Positions 34,773-43,769 of a DNA stretch of 64,000 nt are shown in pieces. Within the stretch, counting starts at the first letter, position 1. Each line of letters opens with the position of its first letter. Source of the DNA: Chitinophaga pinensis (GTDB taxonomy: Bacteria > Bacteroidota > Bacteroidia > Chitinophagales > Chitinophagaceae); the NCBI RefSeq assembly GCF_007896845.1, contig NZ_VOHS01000015.1, positions 62,001-126,000 of the forward strand, given 5' to 3'. A model generated the notes under the pieces. The model was not told the DNA's origin. It saw only the letters and a program-made list of their open reading frames with translations, and did not search any database. The position numbers and the translations under genes were made by a program.

Positions 34773-36665
34773 TTATTTGCGGGGTACCTGTCTGAATAAC
34801 CATTCGGTCAGATCAGTCGCCGCCTGATAGTTTTCAAAAGAAGCCGGTAAACGGCGTCCATCCAGATATTCGTTATAGAACCATGGATCGCCTACGGCAA
34901 ATACGGCCCCTTTACCTACTTTGGCGGTTGCCATAATCACATCTCCTTTGTCGGTATACAGTGCTTTGGCCGGCGATTGCAAAGCAAGTGTAGAGATCTC
35001 CTTGATGTAAATCTTCTTTGTATGTGCGAATACGCTGTTGCCGGCAGGCAGGAACAGTGCACCTTGTTCAAATTGCTTTCCTTCTACATGATTGCGGCTA
35101 TCTTCTTTGAAATGAATACCGAATTTGTCGGTCAGCGTATTGAAGGTGTTGATCTCTGAGTTACCGGCGTCGTTTTGCAGTATCACAAGTACGCCGCCCT
35201 GCTTCACCCAGTTTGTCAATTGCGTGGCATGTGCCCCGGTCATGTAGTTAGGCTTCGCTGTTTCCTTTTCAGTATCAGGATCTACAATAATCAGGATATT
35301 AGACTTCGCCAGATTAGCCGCAGTGGGTGCTTCAGATAAAGTGCTGGTCTTTGCACCTCTGTTATGGAAAATATGTCCCCACAGAGAAAAGCCGCCATTA
35401 TCCATTTCATTCCATACGTAGTGCCATGACTCCGGCTGACCTGTAATCCCTTTTCTGAATTCGTTATTAAAAAAGTTATCGATGGTCACTGTCAGTCCTT
35501 TACCCGTCTGCTGAATAGCTGCCTGCTCCATCTCATTTGAGGCCAGCATATAGGCCCCTACTCCCTTGGGATCATTCGTCACTACTTTCTCACTCAGATA
35601 GTATTCATAACTGCCATCCCTGTAAGGATCGCCCCCCAGCCCCGCTACACTCACAGTGCCTTCCAGGTTAACGCCTCCTTCCGGTGCTGTACGCACAAAT
35701 TGTCTGGTAATACCTTTATAGCCTTTCTCTGCAACCGTCCGGTAGGAAGCAGGGAGATAACCCAGTCTGACACCTTTGGCCAGCGCATATACAAACATGC
35801 AGGAGCCGGAAGCTTCCAGATAGTTGCCTTTGGCGCCTGCTTTATCCAGCACCTGATACCAGCAACCGCTGGCGGGGTCCTGATACTTTTTCACAGCTAC
35901 TGCCATCCGGTTCAGTATCTTCAGCAGACTATCCCTGCCCGGATGTCCCGCAGGATAATATTCCAGTGCATCTACCAGAGCCATACCATACCAGCCCATT
36001 GCACGGCCCCAGAAATTAGGAGAACGGCCGGTTGTCTTATCTGCCCAGCGTTGCTCACGGGATTCATCATAACCATGATACAGGAGACCTGTTTTATTAT
36101 CACGGGAATGTTCTTCCATCAGTACAAACTGACGGGTGATGTCTTTAAATGCGGTCTCATCGTGATACATCGCAGCGTATTCTGCGTAGAAAGGTTCAGC
36201 CATGTACAATCCGTCCAGCCACATCTGAAACGGATACCGTTTCTTATGCCAGAAGCCGCCTTCTTTTGTACGGGGCATTTTATCCAGCTGCGCTTTCAGC
36301 TTATCTGCTGCCAGTTTATATTTCTCTTCGTTTGTTACTTTGTATAACAATAAGAGTGAGCGGCCATTTTTTATATTATCTATGTTGTAATCTTCAGCCT
36401 TATAAGTGCGGATAGTACCGTCTTTCTCAATGTAATGATCAAGCCCTGTCTGTATGAATTTAAAATATTTGCCGTCGCCGGTGTTCTTCCACAATCCGGT
36501 AAACCCTTCCAGTACCACACCCTGATCATAGGTCCAGTGTGCATGTCGTCCTGCCAGTTGCAAAGAATCTCCCCATATCCGTATCATGGTTTCCGCCATC
36601 TTTGCCGATTGTGCAAAAGCGGTCACCGGCAGGAGGACCAAAAGGGTATTCAGTAGTTTCTTCAT
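34773..36665 (-). CDS. GH105 unsaturated rhamnogalacturonyl/galacturonyl hydrolase fused to DUF4350
   Basis: 630-aa exported enzyme with a signal peptide (1-18, ending TAFAQ). Residues about 25-370 are a GH105 (alpha/alpha)6 barrel, with MWLDGLYMAEPFYAEY containing the catalytic-region Asp and WGRAMGWYGMALVDALEYYP. GH105 removes unsaturated uronic acids from pectin fragments. The remaining roughly 250 residues match DUF4350 (NILIIVDPDTEKETA, WVKQGGVLVILQND), a beta/alpha domain of unknown function often attached to such hydrolases. It precedes the CE12-GH28 gene by 17 bp downstream of it in transcription order, so the two are co-transcribed. Confidence 0.9.
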   Translation of the reverse strand: MKKLLNTLLVLLPVTAFAQSAKMAETMIRIWGDSLQLAGRHAHWTYDQGVVLEGFTGLWKNTGDGKYFKFIQTGLDHYIEKDGTIRTYKAEDYNIDNIKNGRSLLLLYKVTNEEKYKLAADKLKAQLDKMPRTKEGGFWHKKRYPFQMWLDGLYMAEPFYAEYAAMYHDETAFKDITRQFVLMEEHSRDNKTGLLYHGYDESREQRWADKTTGRSPNFWGRAMGWYGMALVDALEYYPAGHPGRDSLLKILNRMAVAVKKYQDPASGCWYQVLDKAGAKGNYLEASGSCMFVYALAKGVRLGYLPASYRTVAEKGYKGITRQFVRTAPEGGVNLEGTVSVAGLGGDPYRDGSYEYYLSEKVVTNDPKGVGAYMLASNEMEQAAIQQTGKGLTVTIDNFFNNEFRKGITGQPESWHYVWNEMDNGGFSLWGHIFHNRGAKTSTLSEAPTAANLAKSNILIIVDPDTEKETAKPNYMTGAHATQLTNWVKQGGVLVILQNDAGNSEINTFNTLTDKFGIHFKEDSRNHVEGKQFEQGALFLPAGNSVFAHTKKIYIKEISTLALQSPAKALYTDKGDVIMATAKVGKGAVFAVGDPWFYNEYLDGRRLPASFENYQAATDLTEWLFRQVPRK

Positions 36666-36682
36666 GCCGTATACTTTGTGAA

Positions 36683-38878
36683 TTATCTTTTACTAATGTC
36701 CAGTTTCACCTGTTTGCTGTCCTGTACATTGAGTTTACCATTATCTTCTGTGATCAGCGTCACGTTGCTCATACTGATATTGTTGCCAACGATACAGTCG
36801 CCTGCTTTCCTTGCCTTGATGGTGATATCTTTCAGGTGGATATCACTGATCGGCATTTCCGGCAATCCCCGTATAAAAATGGCTTTCTCTGCACCGTGAC
36901 AAACCACATTGCTGATATGAAAATCTCTGAACTGAGGAGTAGCTTCTGTTACAGGAAACAGTTCTACTTTCACCGCTTCCCGTTTCTCTCCGGATAATGG
37001 CACAGGATCTTTGGCCATATAATACATATCAAAGAGGATCGCTTCTGCCGGTATGTCTTTCATGTTGATGTTGTTTACATAGATCTTTTCTACTACACCA
37101 CCACGACCACGCGTTGTTTTAAAACGCAGTCCGATATCGGTACCGAGGAAAGAGCAATTGGAAACGTAGAGATTTCTGGCACCACCAGACATTTCACTAC
37201 CGACTACAAAACCGCCATGTGCGTGGTATACCGTACAATTATTCACGATCACATCTTCTGTTGCGACCCCACGCCTGCGGCCCTGTTCATCACGACCGGA
37301 TTTGATACAGATACCATCATCTCCCACATCAAACGTACAGCCTTCAATACGTGCGTAACGGCAGGATTCGAGGTCTACCCCGTCACCATTTTGTGCATAC
37401 CATGGATTTTTAGCGTATACATCTCTAAGCGTAATATGTTCGGTCAGCAGAGGATGCAGACACCATGCAGGTGAGTTCTGGAAGGTCACACCTTCCAGCA
37501 ATACATATTTGCAGGAAGTAATGCTGAGCATATTCGGACGAAGGAAGTCCTTGATGTCGTTATAGTCAGCCGCTGTTTTACCAGCTTCCATTACACCTGC
37601 CAGTTTTGTATGTGATCCTTTCTGAGATTTCGCGGAAGGATACCAGGTCTTTTTATCTTCACCTTCTATACCACCGGATGCCAGTAATTTCTTCCACTGT
37701 GACTCTGTCAGTTTATCTTTTTTGACAATGCGCCACGCATCTCCCCCACCGTCTATAATCCCTTTACCGGTAATAGCAATATTCTCTGCCCCTACAGCAG
37801 ATATAGGCGCCTGACAACGCATGGCTTTCAATCCTTCATAAGTGGTTTCTACCAAAGGGTACTGGTCAAAATCGGTGGTGAACTGCAACAAGGCATTTGG
37901 CGCGAGATAGAGGTTCACATTACTTTTCAGTACAAGTGGTCCTGTCAGCCAGAGTCCCGCAGGAATCATCACCACTCCGCCACCATTTTCGCTGGCTTTG
38001 GTAATAGCGGCATTGATACTTTTGCTGTTCAGAGTTACCCCGTCTGCTTTCGCACCAAATGCGACAATGCTAAATGTATCTCTTTTAAAATGCGGTTCAT
38101 AGATCTCCGGCAGGTCAAAACGGTATTTGCCTTCAAACTCTGTCTGTTGCAGATATTTCTCCAGACCGATATGTTTATCCCGGATCTCTCTGGCTACCAG
38201 TCCGGCGACCAGTGTAGCGCCATAAGTATTAAAGTGGGTATTATCCGTAACGCCATTCGGCAGGGTTGTATAATGCCCTGCCGGAGTGGTCTTAAACAAT
38301 TTTTCAGAACCTTGTACACCCTGTTGTACCAGCAGAGCTTCACTGCTTTTATGCAGATCGATCAGAGGTACTTTCAGACTGGCGGCGATCTCGCGTACTA
38401 CGCCGGGATATTCGCCATGCTGGTCAACAAAAGCGCCTTTCTCATCAAATTTCCGGCGCATTACCGGTGTGACGAGGATAGGATTAGCACCTTTTGCCCG
38501 GGCCTCTTTTACGAAACGGATCAGATTATCCTTATAAGCGCCCTTAGGAGCCGCAAAACGGGTCGAATCATCCTTTTTGGAGTCATTATGCCCAAATTGT
38601 ATAATCACCCAGTCTCCGGCCTTTAATTGCACAAGAACGCTATCCCAACGGTGCTCATTAATAAAACTTTTGGTACTGCGGCCATTCACGGCATAGTTTT
38701 TTACCGTCACGCCTTTCTGCAGAAACAGGGGGAACAATTGTCCCCATCCTCTTTCGGGATTATCAACCAGTGGTTTATCTGCCATGGTAGAATCTCCGAT
38801 CATAAACACGCGCGGCGGATCGTCTGTCGGTATCCAACTGATCAAAGGAAAAAGCAGCGCCAATAGATACAACTTCAT
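36683..38878 (-). CDS. Bifunctional CE12 rhamnogalacturonan acetylesterase + GH28 polygalacturonase
   Basis: 731-aa exported fusion. Signal peptide about 1-17. Residues 22-240 are an SGNH/CE12 esterase: FMIGDSTMADKP (nucleophile Ser), NYAVNGRSTKSF (Gly), IQFGHNDS (Asn), DNTHFNTYGA (Asp/His). Residues about 270-700 form a GH28 parallel beta-helix: NGDGVDLESCR, VGDDGICIKSG, HGGFVVGSE and RFKTTRGRGG carry the four conserved GH28 blocks. Together it would deacetylate and hydrolyse homogalacturonan or rhamnogalacturonan. It lies 20 bp after susD in transcription order, so it belongs to the pectin locus. Confidence 0.92.
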   Translation of the reverse strand: MKLYLLALLFPLISWIPTDDPPRVFMIGDSTMADKPLVDNPERGWGQLFPLFLQKGVTVKNYAVNGRSTKSFINEHRWDSVLVQLKAGDWVIIQFGHNDSKKDDSTRFAAPKGAYKDNLIRFVKEARAKGANPILVTPVMRRKFDEKGAFVDQHGEYPGVVREIAASLKVPLIDLHKSSEALLVQQGVQGSEKLFKTTPAGHYTTLPNGVTDNTHFNTYGATLVAGLVAREIRDKHIGLEKYLQQTEFEGKYRFDLPEIYEPHFKRDTFSIVAFGAKADGVTLNSKSINAAITKASENGGGVVMIPAGLWLTGPLVLKSNVNLYLAPNALLQFTTDFDQYPLVETTYEGLKAMRCQAPISAVGAENIAITGKGIIDGGGDAWRIVKKDKLTESQWKKLLASGGIEGEDKKTWYPSAKSQKGSHTKLAGVMEAGKTAADYNDIKDFLRPNMLSITSCKYVLLEGVTFQNSPAWCLHPLLTEHITLRDVYAKNPWYAQNGDGVDLESCRYARIEGCTFDVGDDGICIKSGRDEQGRRRGVATEDVIVNNCTVYHAHGGFVVGSEMSGGARNLYVSNCSFLGTDIGLRFKTTRGRGGVVEKIYVNNINMKDIPAEAILFDMYYMAKDPVPLSGEKREAVKVELFPVTEATPQFRDFHISNVVCHGAEKAIFIRGLPEMPISDIHLKDITIKARKAGDCIVGNNISMSNVTLITEDNGKLNVQDSKQVKLDISKR

Positions 38879-38898
38879 GAGCTTTCGGTTTAATGGTA

Positions 38899-40548
38899 TT
38901 ACTGATAGTTTGGATTCTGTGTAAATTCAGCTTTGTTGGTCACAGCATCAATCTGATCCTGCGGGATCGGACGCACATTGTGGAATTCCTGAAAGTTCTT
39001 TGCTGCATCCGGATTATGTGCAATAATCTGTGCGGACAATTTACCGGTACGTTTCAGGTCAAACCAGCGTAACTGTTCACCTGCCAGTTCGCGGGCTCTT
39101 TCATCCAGTATAAATTCCACGGTCATATTCGCAGCAGATACTTCCATATCGGCTTCATGACCCGGAATAGCAGCACGCTTACGCAACACGTTGATATAAT
39201 CTGCTGCCTTTCCGGTATTACCCAGCTTAATCTGTGCTTCTGCAGCGATCAGGTACATTTCGGCCAGTCTGATGATATATGCATCTTTCGCACTTTGTTC
39301 TTCATTCATGGAAGCGCGGCTGGGGTCATCAAATTTCTGCAGGGAAACATAACGTGTACGGTCTTTACCACCCTGATTGGCATAATAACAGATATTCCTG
39401 TCATACACACGATATTTCTTACCAGCGGTATCTGCATTAGAGACTACATATTTGGTACAGATAACAGCTGTATCACCCAGTTTCATACCTGCGGGTGCTG
39501 TCTTGGTATTATTACACAACCATACGCTTTTGAAAGTCGCGTCATAACGGGCATCTGCTTTCTCATTAAACAGATCCAGCAGATAGAGCGTAGGCATATA
39601 TCTGTTGAAAGGACGGCCATTCAGCACATCACGCTGCATACCCGGCAGATCGTCATATTTCATACCAAACATCAGGTGACCATTATTGGCACCGCGGGAG
39701 TGCCCATTGGGATATAAGGTAGCGTCGATTCTATCATCAAACACCAGGTTCTTCATATAGTTAACGGCCCATACGATCTCTTTGTTTTGCAGGTTATCCA
39801 TCTTCCATAAATCTGCATATTTCGGCACGAGTGAGAATCCGTACTTAGTGATCACGGAATCAGCCAGCGCAGCTGCACGATCATTCATTCCACGGGTCAG
39901 ATACATACGGGCGAGGAAGGCTTGTGCAACCGGTTTAGTAGCACGGCCGTAGTCGCTGGTACTCACGGGCAGGTTCTTTACAGCAATATCCAGATCACGG
40001 AAGATCTGTGCATAGAAAGTGTCTACGGGCGTACGGTTGGCCGTTGTTTCCACACCTGCTGTTTCAGTGACAGTAAAGTGTACACCACCCCACATCTCTA
40101 CAATATGCCAATAATAAAATGCACGGAGGAAATGGAGTTCGGCATCACGCATGGCACGTTTTTCATCTGTAAAACCGGCATTACCGATTCTGCCTATACC
40201 TGTATTACAAAGATTGATAGCGGAATACAGCTGTCTCCACAATACACTCATCACACCATTACTCGCCTGCAGATTGATATACTGTGTCAGGTCGGGATAT
40301 TTATCACCAGTACCGCTGGTCCAGAGGTCTGTACCCATTTCAGATATACTGTATCCCTCTTCTTTTCCATACCACCAGCGGTTGTAGGAATAGGCGGCGC
40401 TGACCAGTGTTTCAAATCCATCAGGTGTACTGAACACCTGATCTACGGTGAGACCGGAAGGATTATATTCTTCCAGTTGTTTGTTACAGGCAGCCAGCAG
40501 ACCGGCCCCTGTGATGAATATGATAAAAAGATTGATATAGCGTTTCAT
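38899..40548 (-). CDS. SusD/RagB-family glycan-binding lipoprotein (pectin locus)
   Basis: Outer-membrane glycan-binding lipoprotein of 549 aa. Lipobox at LLAACNK (Cys about 21). SusD TPR-rich fold features: the N-terminal EYNPSGLTVDQVF, ALSA-type YYWHIVEMWGGVHFTV, ARMYLTRGMNDRAAALADSVI and the C-terminal FNLLR-like ELAGEQLRWFDLKRTGKL and NPNYQ end. Follows its SusC partner by 26 bp and precedes the CE12-GH28 gene. It captures pectic oligosaccharides for SusC (inference from locus). Confidence 0.96.
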   Translation of the reverse strand: MKRYINLFIIFITGAGLLAACNKQLEEYNPSGLTVDQVFSTPDGFETLVSAAYSYNRWWYGKEEGYSISEMGTDLWTSGTGDKYPDLTQYINLQASNGVMSVLWRQLYSAINLCNTGIGRIGNAGFTDEKRAMRDAELHFLRAFYYWHIVEMWGGVHFTVTETAGVETTANRTPVDTFYAQIFRDLDIAVKNLPVSTSDYGRATKPVAQAFLARMYLTRGMNDRAAALADSVITKYGFSLVPKYADLWKMDNLQNKEIVWAVNYMKNLVFDDRIDATLYPNGHSRGANNGHLMFGMKYDDLPGMQRDVLNGRPFNRYMPTLYLLDLFNEKADARYDATFKSVWLCNNTKTAPAGMKLGDTAVICTKYVVSNADTAGKKYRVYDRNICYYANQGGKDRTRYVSLQKFDDPSRASMNEEQSAKDAYIIRLAEMYLIAAEAQIKLGNTGKAADYINVLRKRAAIPGHEADMEVSAANMTVEFILDERARELAGEQLRWFDLKRTGKLSAQIIAHNPDAAKNFQEFHNVRPIPQDQIDAVTNKAEFTQNPNYQ

Positions 40549-40574
40549 GACTTGTAAGGTTAATTTGAATGAAA

Positions 40575-43535
40575 TCAGAATTCTACGTTCAGACCAGCTA
40601 CGTACATTTTCGTCAGCGGATTACTCAGGTCACCTCCTCTCTCCGGATCATAGTCTTTCACTTTACTGAAGGTGAACAGGTTCTTACCCGTTACATAGAC
40701 ACGCAGATTAGTCAGGTGTAAATTCTTCAAAGCGGAACCCGGTAATGTATAACCCAGCGAGATATTACGGATCTTCACAAAAGAGCCGTCTTTATATCCC
40801 AGCGTTCTGATGAAAGGTGTACCGTCTTTAGATACACTGGCATTCGGACGCGGATAAGCGTTGGTCTCATGCTCAGGCGTCCAGTAGTCAAGTGGCGCAC
40901 TATTCTCAAGTCCCTGCGGATCATACTTCGCCGCATATTCTGAATTGATCCATTGACCAATGCGTGCGAATACATACACATTCAGGTCAAAATTCATAAA
41001 GCGGATATCGTTATTCAGACCACCACTCCAGGTAGGCACCTGTCTGCCGAGTATCACACGGTCCTGTGAATTCAGTACCCCATTCCCATCCTGATCACGT
41101 ACTTTGATATCACCCGGTTTATATCCGAAAGAGGTAGCAGCGTCTGCTTCTTTCGTCTGCCAGATACCCACTTTTTCGTAGTCATAGAACACGCGCACCG
41201 GATAACCGATAAACCATCCGTTAGCAACATCATTGGTATTTGCATCCGCCAGTGCAACGATCTCTTCTTTGTTTTTAGAGAAGACGATATTGGAATTCCA
41301 GCTGAAGTTTTTACTTCTGACATTCACGGTATTGATACCGATTTCTATACCTCTGTTTCTTGTCTTACCGATGTTCTGTATAACAGTGCTCACACCGGAA
41401 GAAGAGGGCAGCGTTCTTTGCAGTAACAGGTCTTTGGTTTTTGTATCATACAGGTCGATTGTAGCTCCGATCCTGCCGTCAAAGAAACTCATGTCCAATC
41501 CGATATCAGTAGTGGCAGACAGCTCCCATTTCAGATTCCTGTTACCGATCTGACTACCGATACCATAAGCCAGTGCTGAGTTGGTATCATCATAAGAGAA
41601 AGGGATCTTGCTCAGGTAACTGGCCGTTGCATATGGCGGTACGGCATCATTACCCGCAATACCATAGCTGGCACGTATTTTCAGGTCGCTGAATACACGC
41701 TGACCTTTCATAAATGCTTCATCAGATACACGCCATGCACCTGCTATGGAAGGGAAGAAGGCCCATTTATTACCCGGCGCCAGTTTGGAACTACCATCTG
41801 AGCGACCGGTAAGTGACAGCAGATATTTTCCTTTATAGTTATAGTTGATACGACCGGTGAATGAGATCAGTTTATTGGCCATATAACTGGAACGGATGGC
41901 AATACCACTTACGTTGTTTTGCAGGGCGTAATATAACTGAGCGGGCAGCAGCTGTCCTTCACCCTGTAAGAAACTGGAATCGCGCTGATCAGATAACAAG
42001 CTGGCTACACCTGTCAGCCCGAAAGTATGATCTCCCAGTTTCTGAGTATAGTTCAGTACGTTTTCCCAGCTGATATACCGTTTGCTGCCACTGTTATACT
42101 GAGATCTGGAGGCGGATGCGGTAGAACGTTCGATCGTATTTTTGGAAGCAAAGATCCCTGTGCGCGCATTATCCAAAGTCACACCGAGGTTGGAACGGAA
42201 AGACAGCCCTTTTAGTGGTGTCAGTTCTACATAGGCATTTACGAAGGTACGCGTAACACGGCCATTGTTCTGATAGGCATCCGGTTGCTCATCTGCCAGC
42301 GGATTGATCATAGAACCCATATTCGGGAACAGGATCAGTTTACCCTCTTCATCATAAGGCAGATTAAGAGGTACGATCTTATTAGCCTGATTCAGTGGAT
42401 CACGGCGATTGTCCTGATTATAGTAAGTCACCTGACTCTGCATACCTACTTTCAGATAATCATTGATGGTCTGGTCGAGGTTCAATCTGGCAGAATAACG
42501 TTTCAGATGATCCAGTTTGAAGATGCCTTTTTCATCAAAATAGTCCAGTGAGAGATAGACTTTTGTTTTCTCAGAGCCACCAGATACACCTACCTGATAA
42601 TCCTGTTGCAGACCATCATGGATCAGGAGATCAGCATAGTCTGTCCAGAGATTATTCTGGATAGAGGCTACTTCCGCCGCATTAAAGATCAGGGGATCAT
42701 CGGCCTCACTTTTCCAGCGACCGGTAGTACGGTTGGCTTCACGTTTTTGTGCGACATATTGCGGACCGGTAGACATAGCGGGATAACCTGCTACCTGTGA
42801 GATACCAGCGTAAGTATTCACAAAAACACGCGGTTTGCCGGAAGCACCTTTTTTTGTGGTGATGATAATAACGCCGTTCGCACCTCTTGATCCGTATACA
42901 GCAGTAGAGGAAGCATCTTTCAGTACTTCCATCGACTGAATATCGTTGGGGTTAATATCCTGTATATTTTCATATTGCACACCGTCTACGATGTACAACG
43001 GACCATTATCCGCACGGATAGACCTGTTACCGCGCACGGTAACATTGATCTTTGCACCGGCAGCACCATTACTTTTGGTGATATCAACACCTGGCAGTTT
43101 ACCTTGTACGGATTCCATTACGTTGGTGGAAGGTACTTTTCTGAGTTCCTCCCCTTTCACAGATGTAACGGCGCCTGTGAGGTCACGTTTCTTTACTTCA
43201 CCGTAACCTACTACCACGACTTCGTCCAGTTGTTTATTATCTTTCTCCAGTTTCACTACGATGTTGCTGTTACCATTAATGTTTTGCGTCAATGCCTGAT
43301 AGCCGAGGTAAGTGATCACCAGTACACCGGTCTGGCTATCGGGAACGGTAAGGGAAAAAGCGCCAGTGGCGTCGGTCTGTGTGCCTGTTGTGGATCCTTT
43401 CAGTTGCACATTGACCATAACAAGCGGTTCTCCGGTTTCTGCGTCGGATACCCGCCCTTTGATTGTCTGGCGTTGTGCAAATGTCATACTGACACTTACC
43501 AGCAAAAGCCAGCAGATGAATAGTAGTTTTTTCAT
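40575..43535 (-). CDS. SusC/RagA-family TonB-dependent oligosaccharide transporter (pectin locus)
   Basis: 986-aa outer-membrane receptor: signal peptide about 1-20, a carboxypeptidase-regulatory-like domain (about 23-95), plug (LDEVVVVGYGEVKKRDLTGA, GPLYIVDGVQYENI, IQSMEVLKDASSTAVYGSRG) and a barrel ending VAGLNVEF. It lacks an STN domain, so it is probably not sigma/FecR coupled. Regulation more likely runs through the LacI protein: a LacI-type palindrome lies 184 bp upstream. First gene of the susC-susD-CE12/GH28-GH105-uxaBAC series. Confidence 0.96.
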   Translation of the reverse strand: MKKLLFICWLLLVSVSMTFAQRQTIKGRVSDAETGEPLVMVNVQLKGSTTGTQTDATGAFSLTVPDSQTGVLVITYLGYQALTQNINGNSNIVVKLEKDNKQLDEVVVVGYGEVKKRDLTGAVTSVKGEELRKVPSTNVMESVQGKLPGVDITKSNGAAGAKINVTVRGNRSIRADNGPLYIVDGVQYENIQDINPNDIQSMEVLKDASSTAVYGSRGANGVIIITTKKGASGKPRVFVNTYAGISQVAGYPAMSTGPQYVAQKREANRTTGRWKSEADDPLIFNAAEVASIQNNLWTDYADLLIHDGLQQDYQVGVSGGSEKTKVYLSLDYFDEKGIFKLDHLKRYSARLNLDQTINDYLKVGMQSQVTYYNQDNRRDPLNQANKIVPLNLPYDEEGKLILFPNMGSMINPLADEQPDAYQNNGRVTRTFVNAYVELTPLKGLSFRSNLGVTLDNARTGIFASKNTIERSTASASRSQYNSGSKRYISWENVLNYTQKLGDHTFGLTGVASLLSDQRDSSFLQGEGQLLPAQLYYALQNNVSGIAIRSSYMANKLISFTGRINYNYKGKYLLSLTGRSDGSSKLAPGNKWAFFPSIAGAWRVSDEAFMKGQRVFSDLKIRASYGIAGNDAVPPYATASYLSKIPFSYDDTNSALAYGIGSQIGNRNLKWELSATTDIGLDMSFFDGRIGATIDLYDTKTKDLLLQRTLPSSSGVSTVIQNIGKTRNRGIEIGINTVNVRSKNFSWNSNIVFSKNKEEIVALADANTNDVANGWFIGYPVRVFYDYEKVGIWQTKEADAATSFGYKPGDIKVRDQDGNGVLNSQDRVILGRQVPTWSGGLNNDIRFMNFDLNVYVFARIGQWINSEYAAKYDPQGLENSAPLDYWTPEHETNAYPRPNASVSKDGTPFIRTLGYKDGSFVKIRNISLGYTLPGSALKNLHLTNLRVYVTGKNLFTFSKVKDYDPERGGDLSNPLTKMYVAGLNVEF

Positions 43536-43718
43536 AACGTAACGTGTTGTATCTGTCTTCTAAAATTGGGTAATTGTTAGTCCGCAATGGAAATAGCGAT
43601 ATTGCTACAGTGGCAATATTTTGTGGCACTGTTCCTCTTCAGTTCATCCTTTGGGTCTCCCCGAAACAATTCTACGCCGATATTCATTAATTCGGAAAGG
43701 AATAGAGGTATTTATTTA

Positions 43719-43732
43719 CGCAAACGTTTGCG
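43719..43732. promoter_or_regulatory. LacI-family operator candidate
   Basis: CGCAAACGTTTGCG, a perfect 14-bp palindrome with the AACGTT centre favoured by LacI-family regulators, in the gap between the GH43 stop and the susC start. The LacI-type gene is about 1.7 kb away. Confidence 0.7.
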
Positions 43733-43769
43733 GAAAAGGCATCACAATCAAAGTGTCAGGTAAGTTTTT

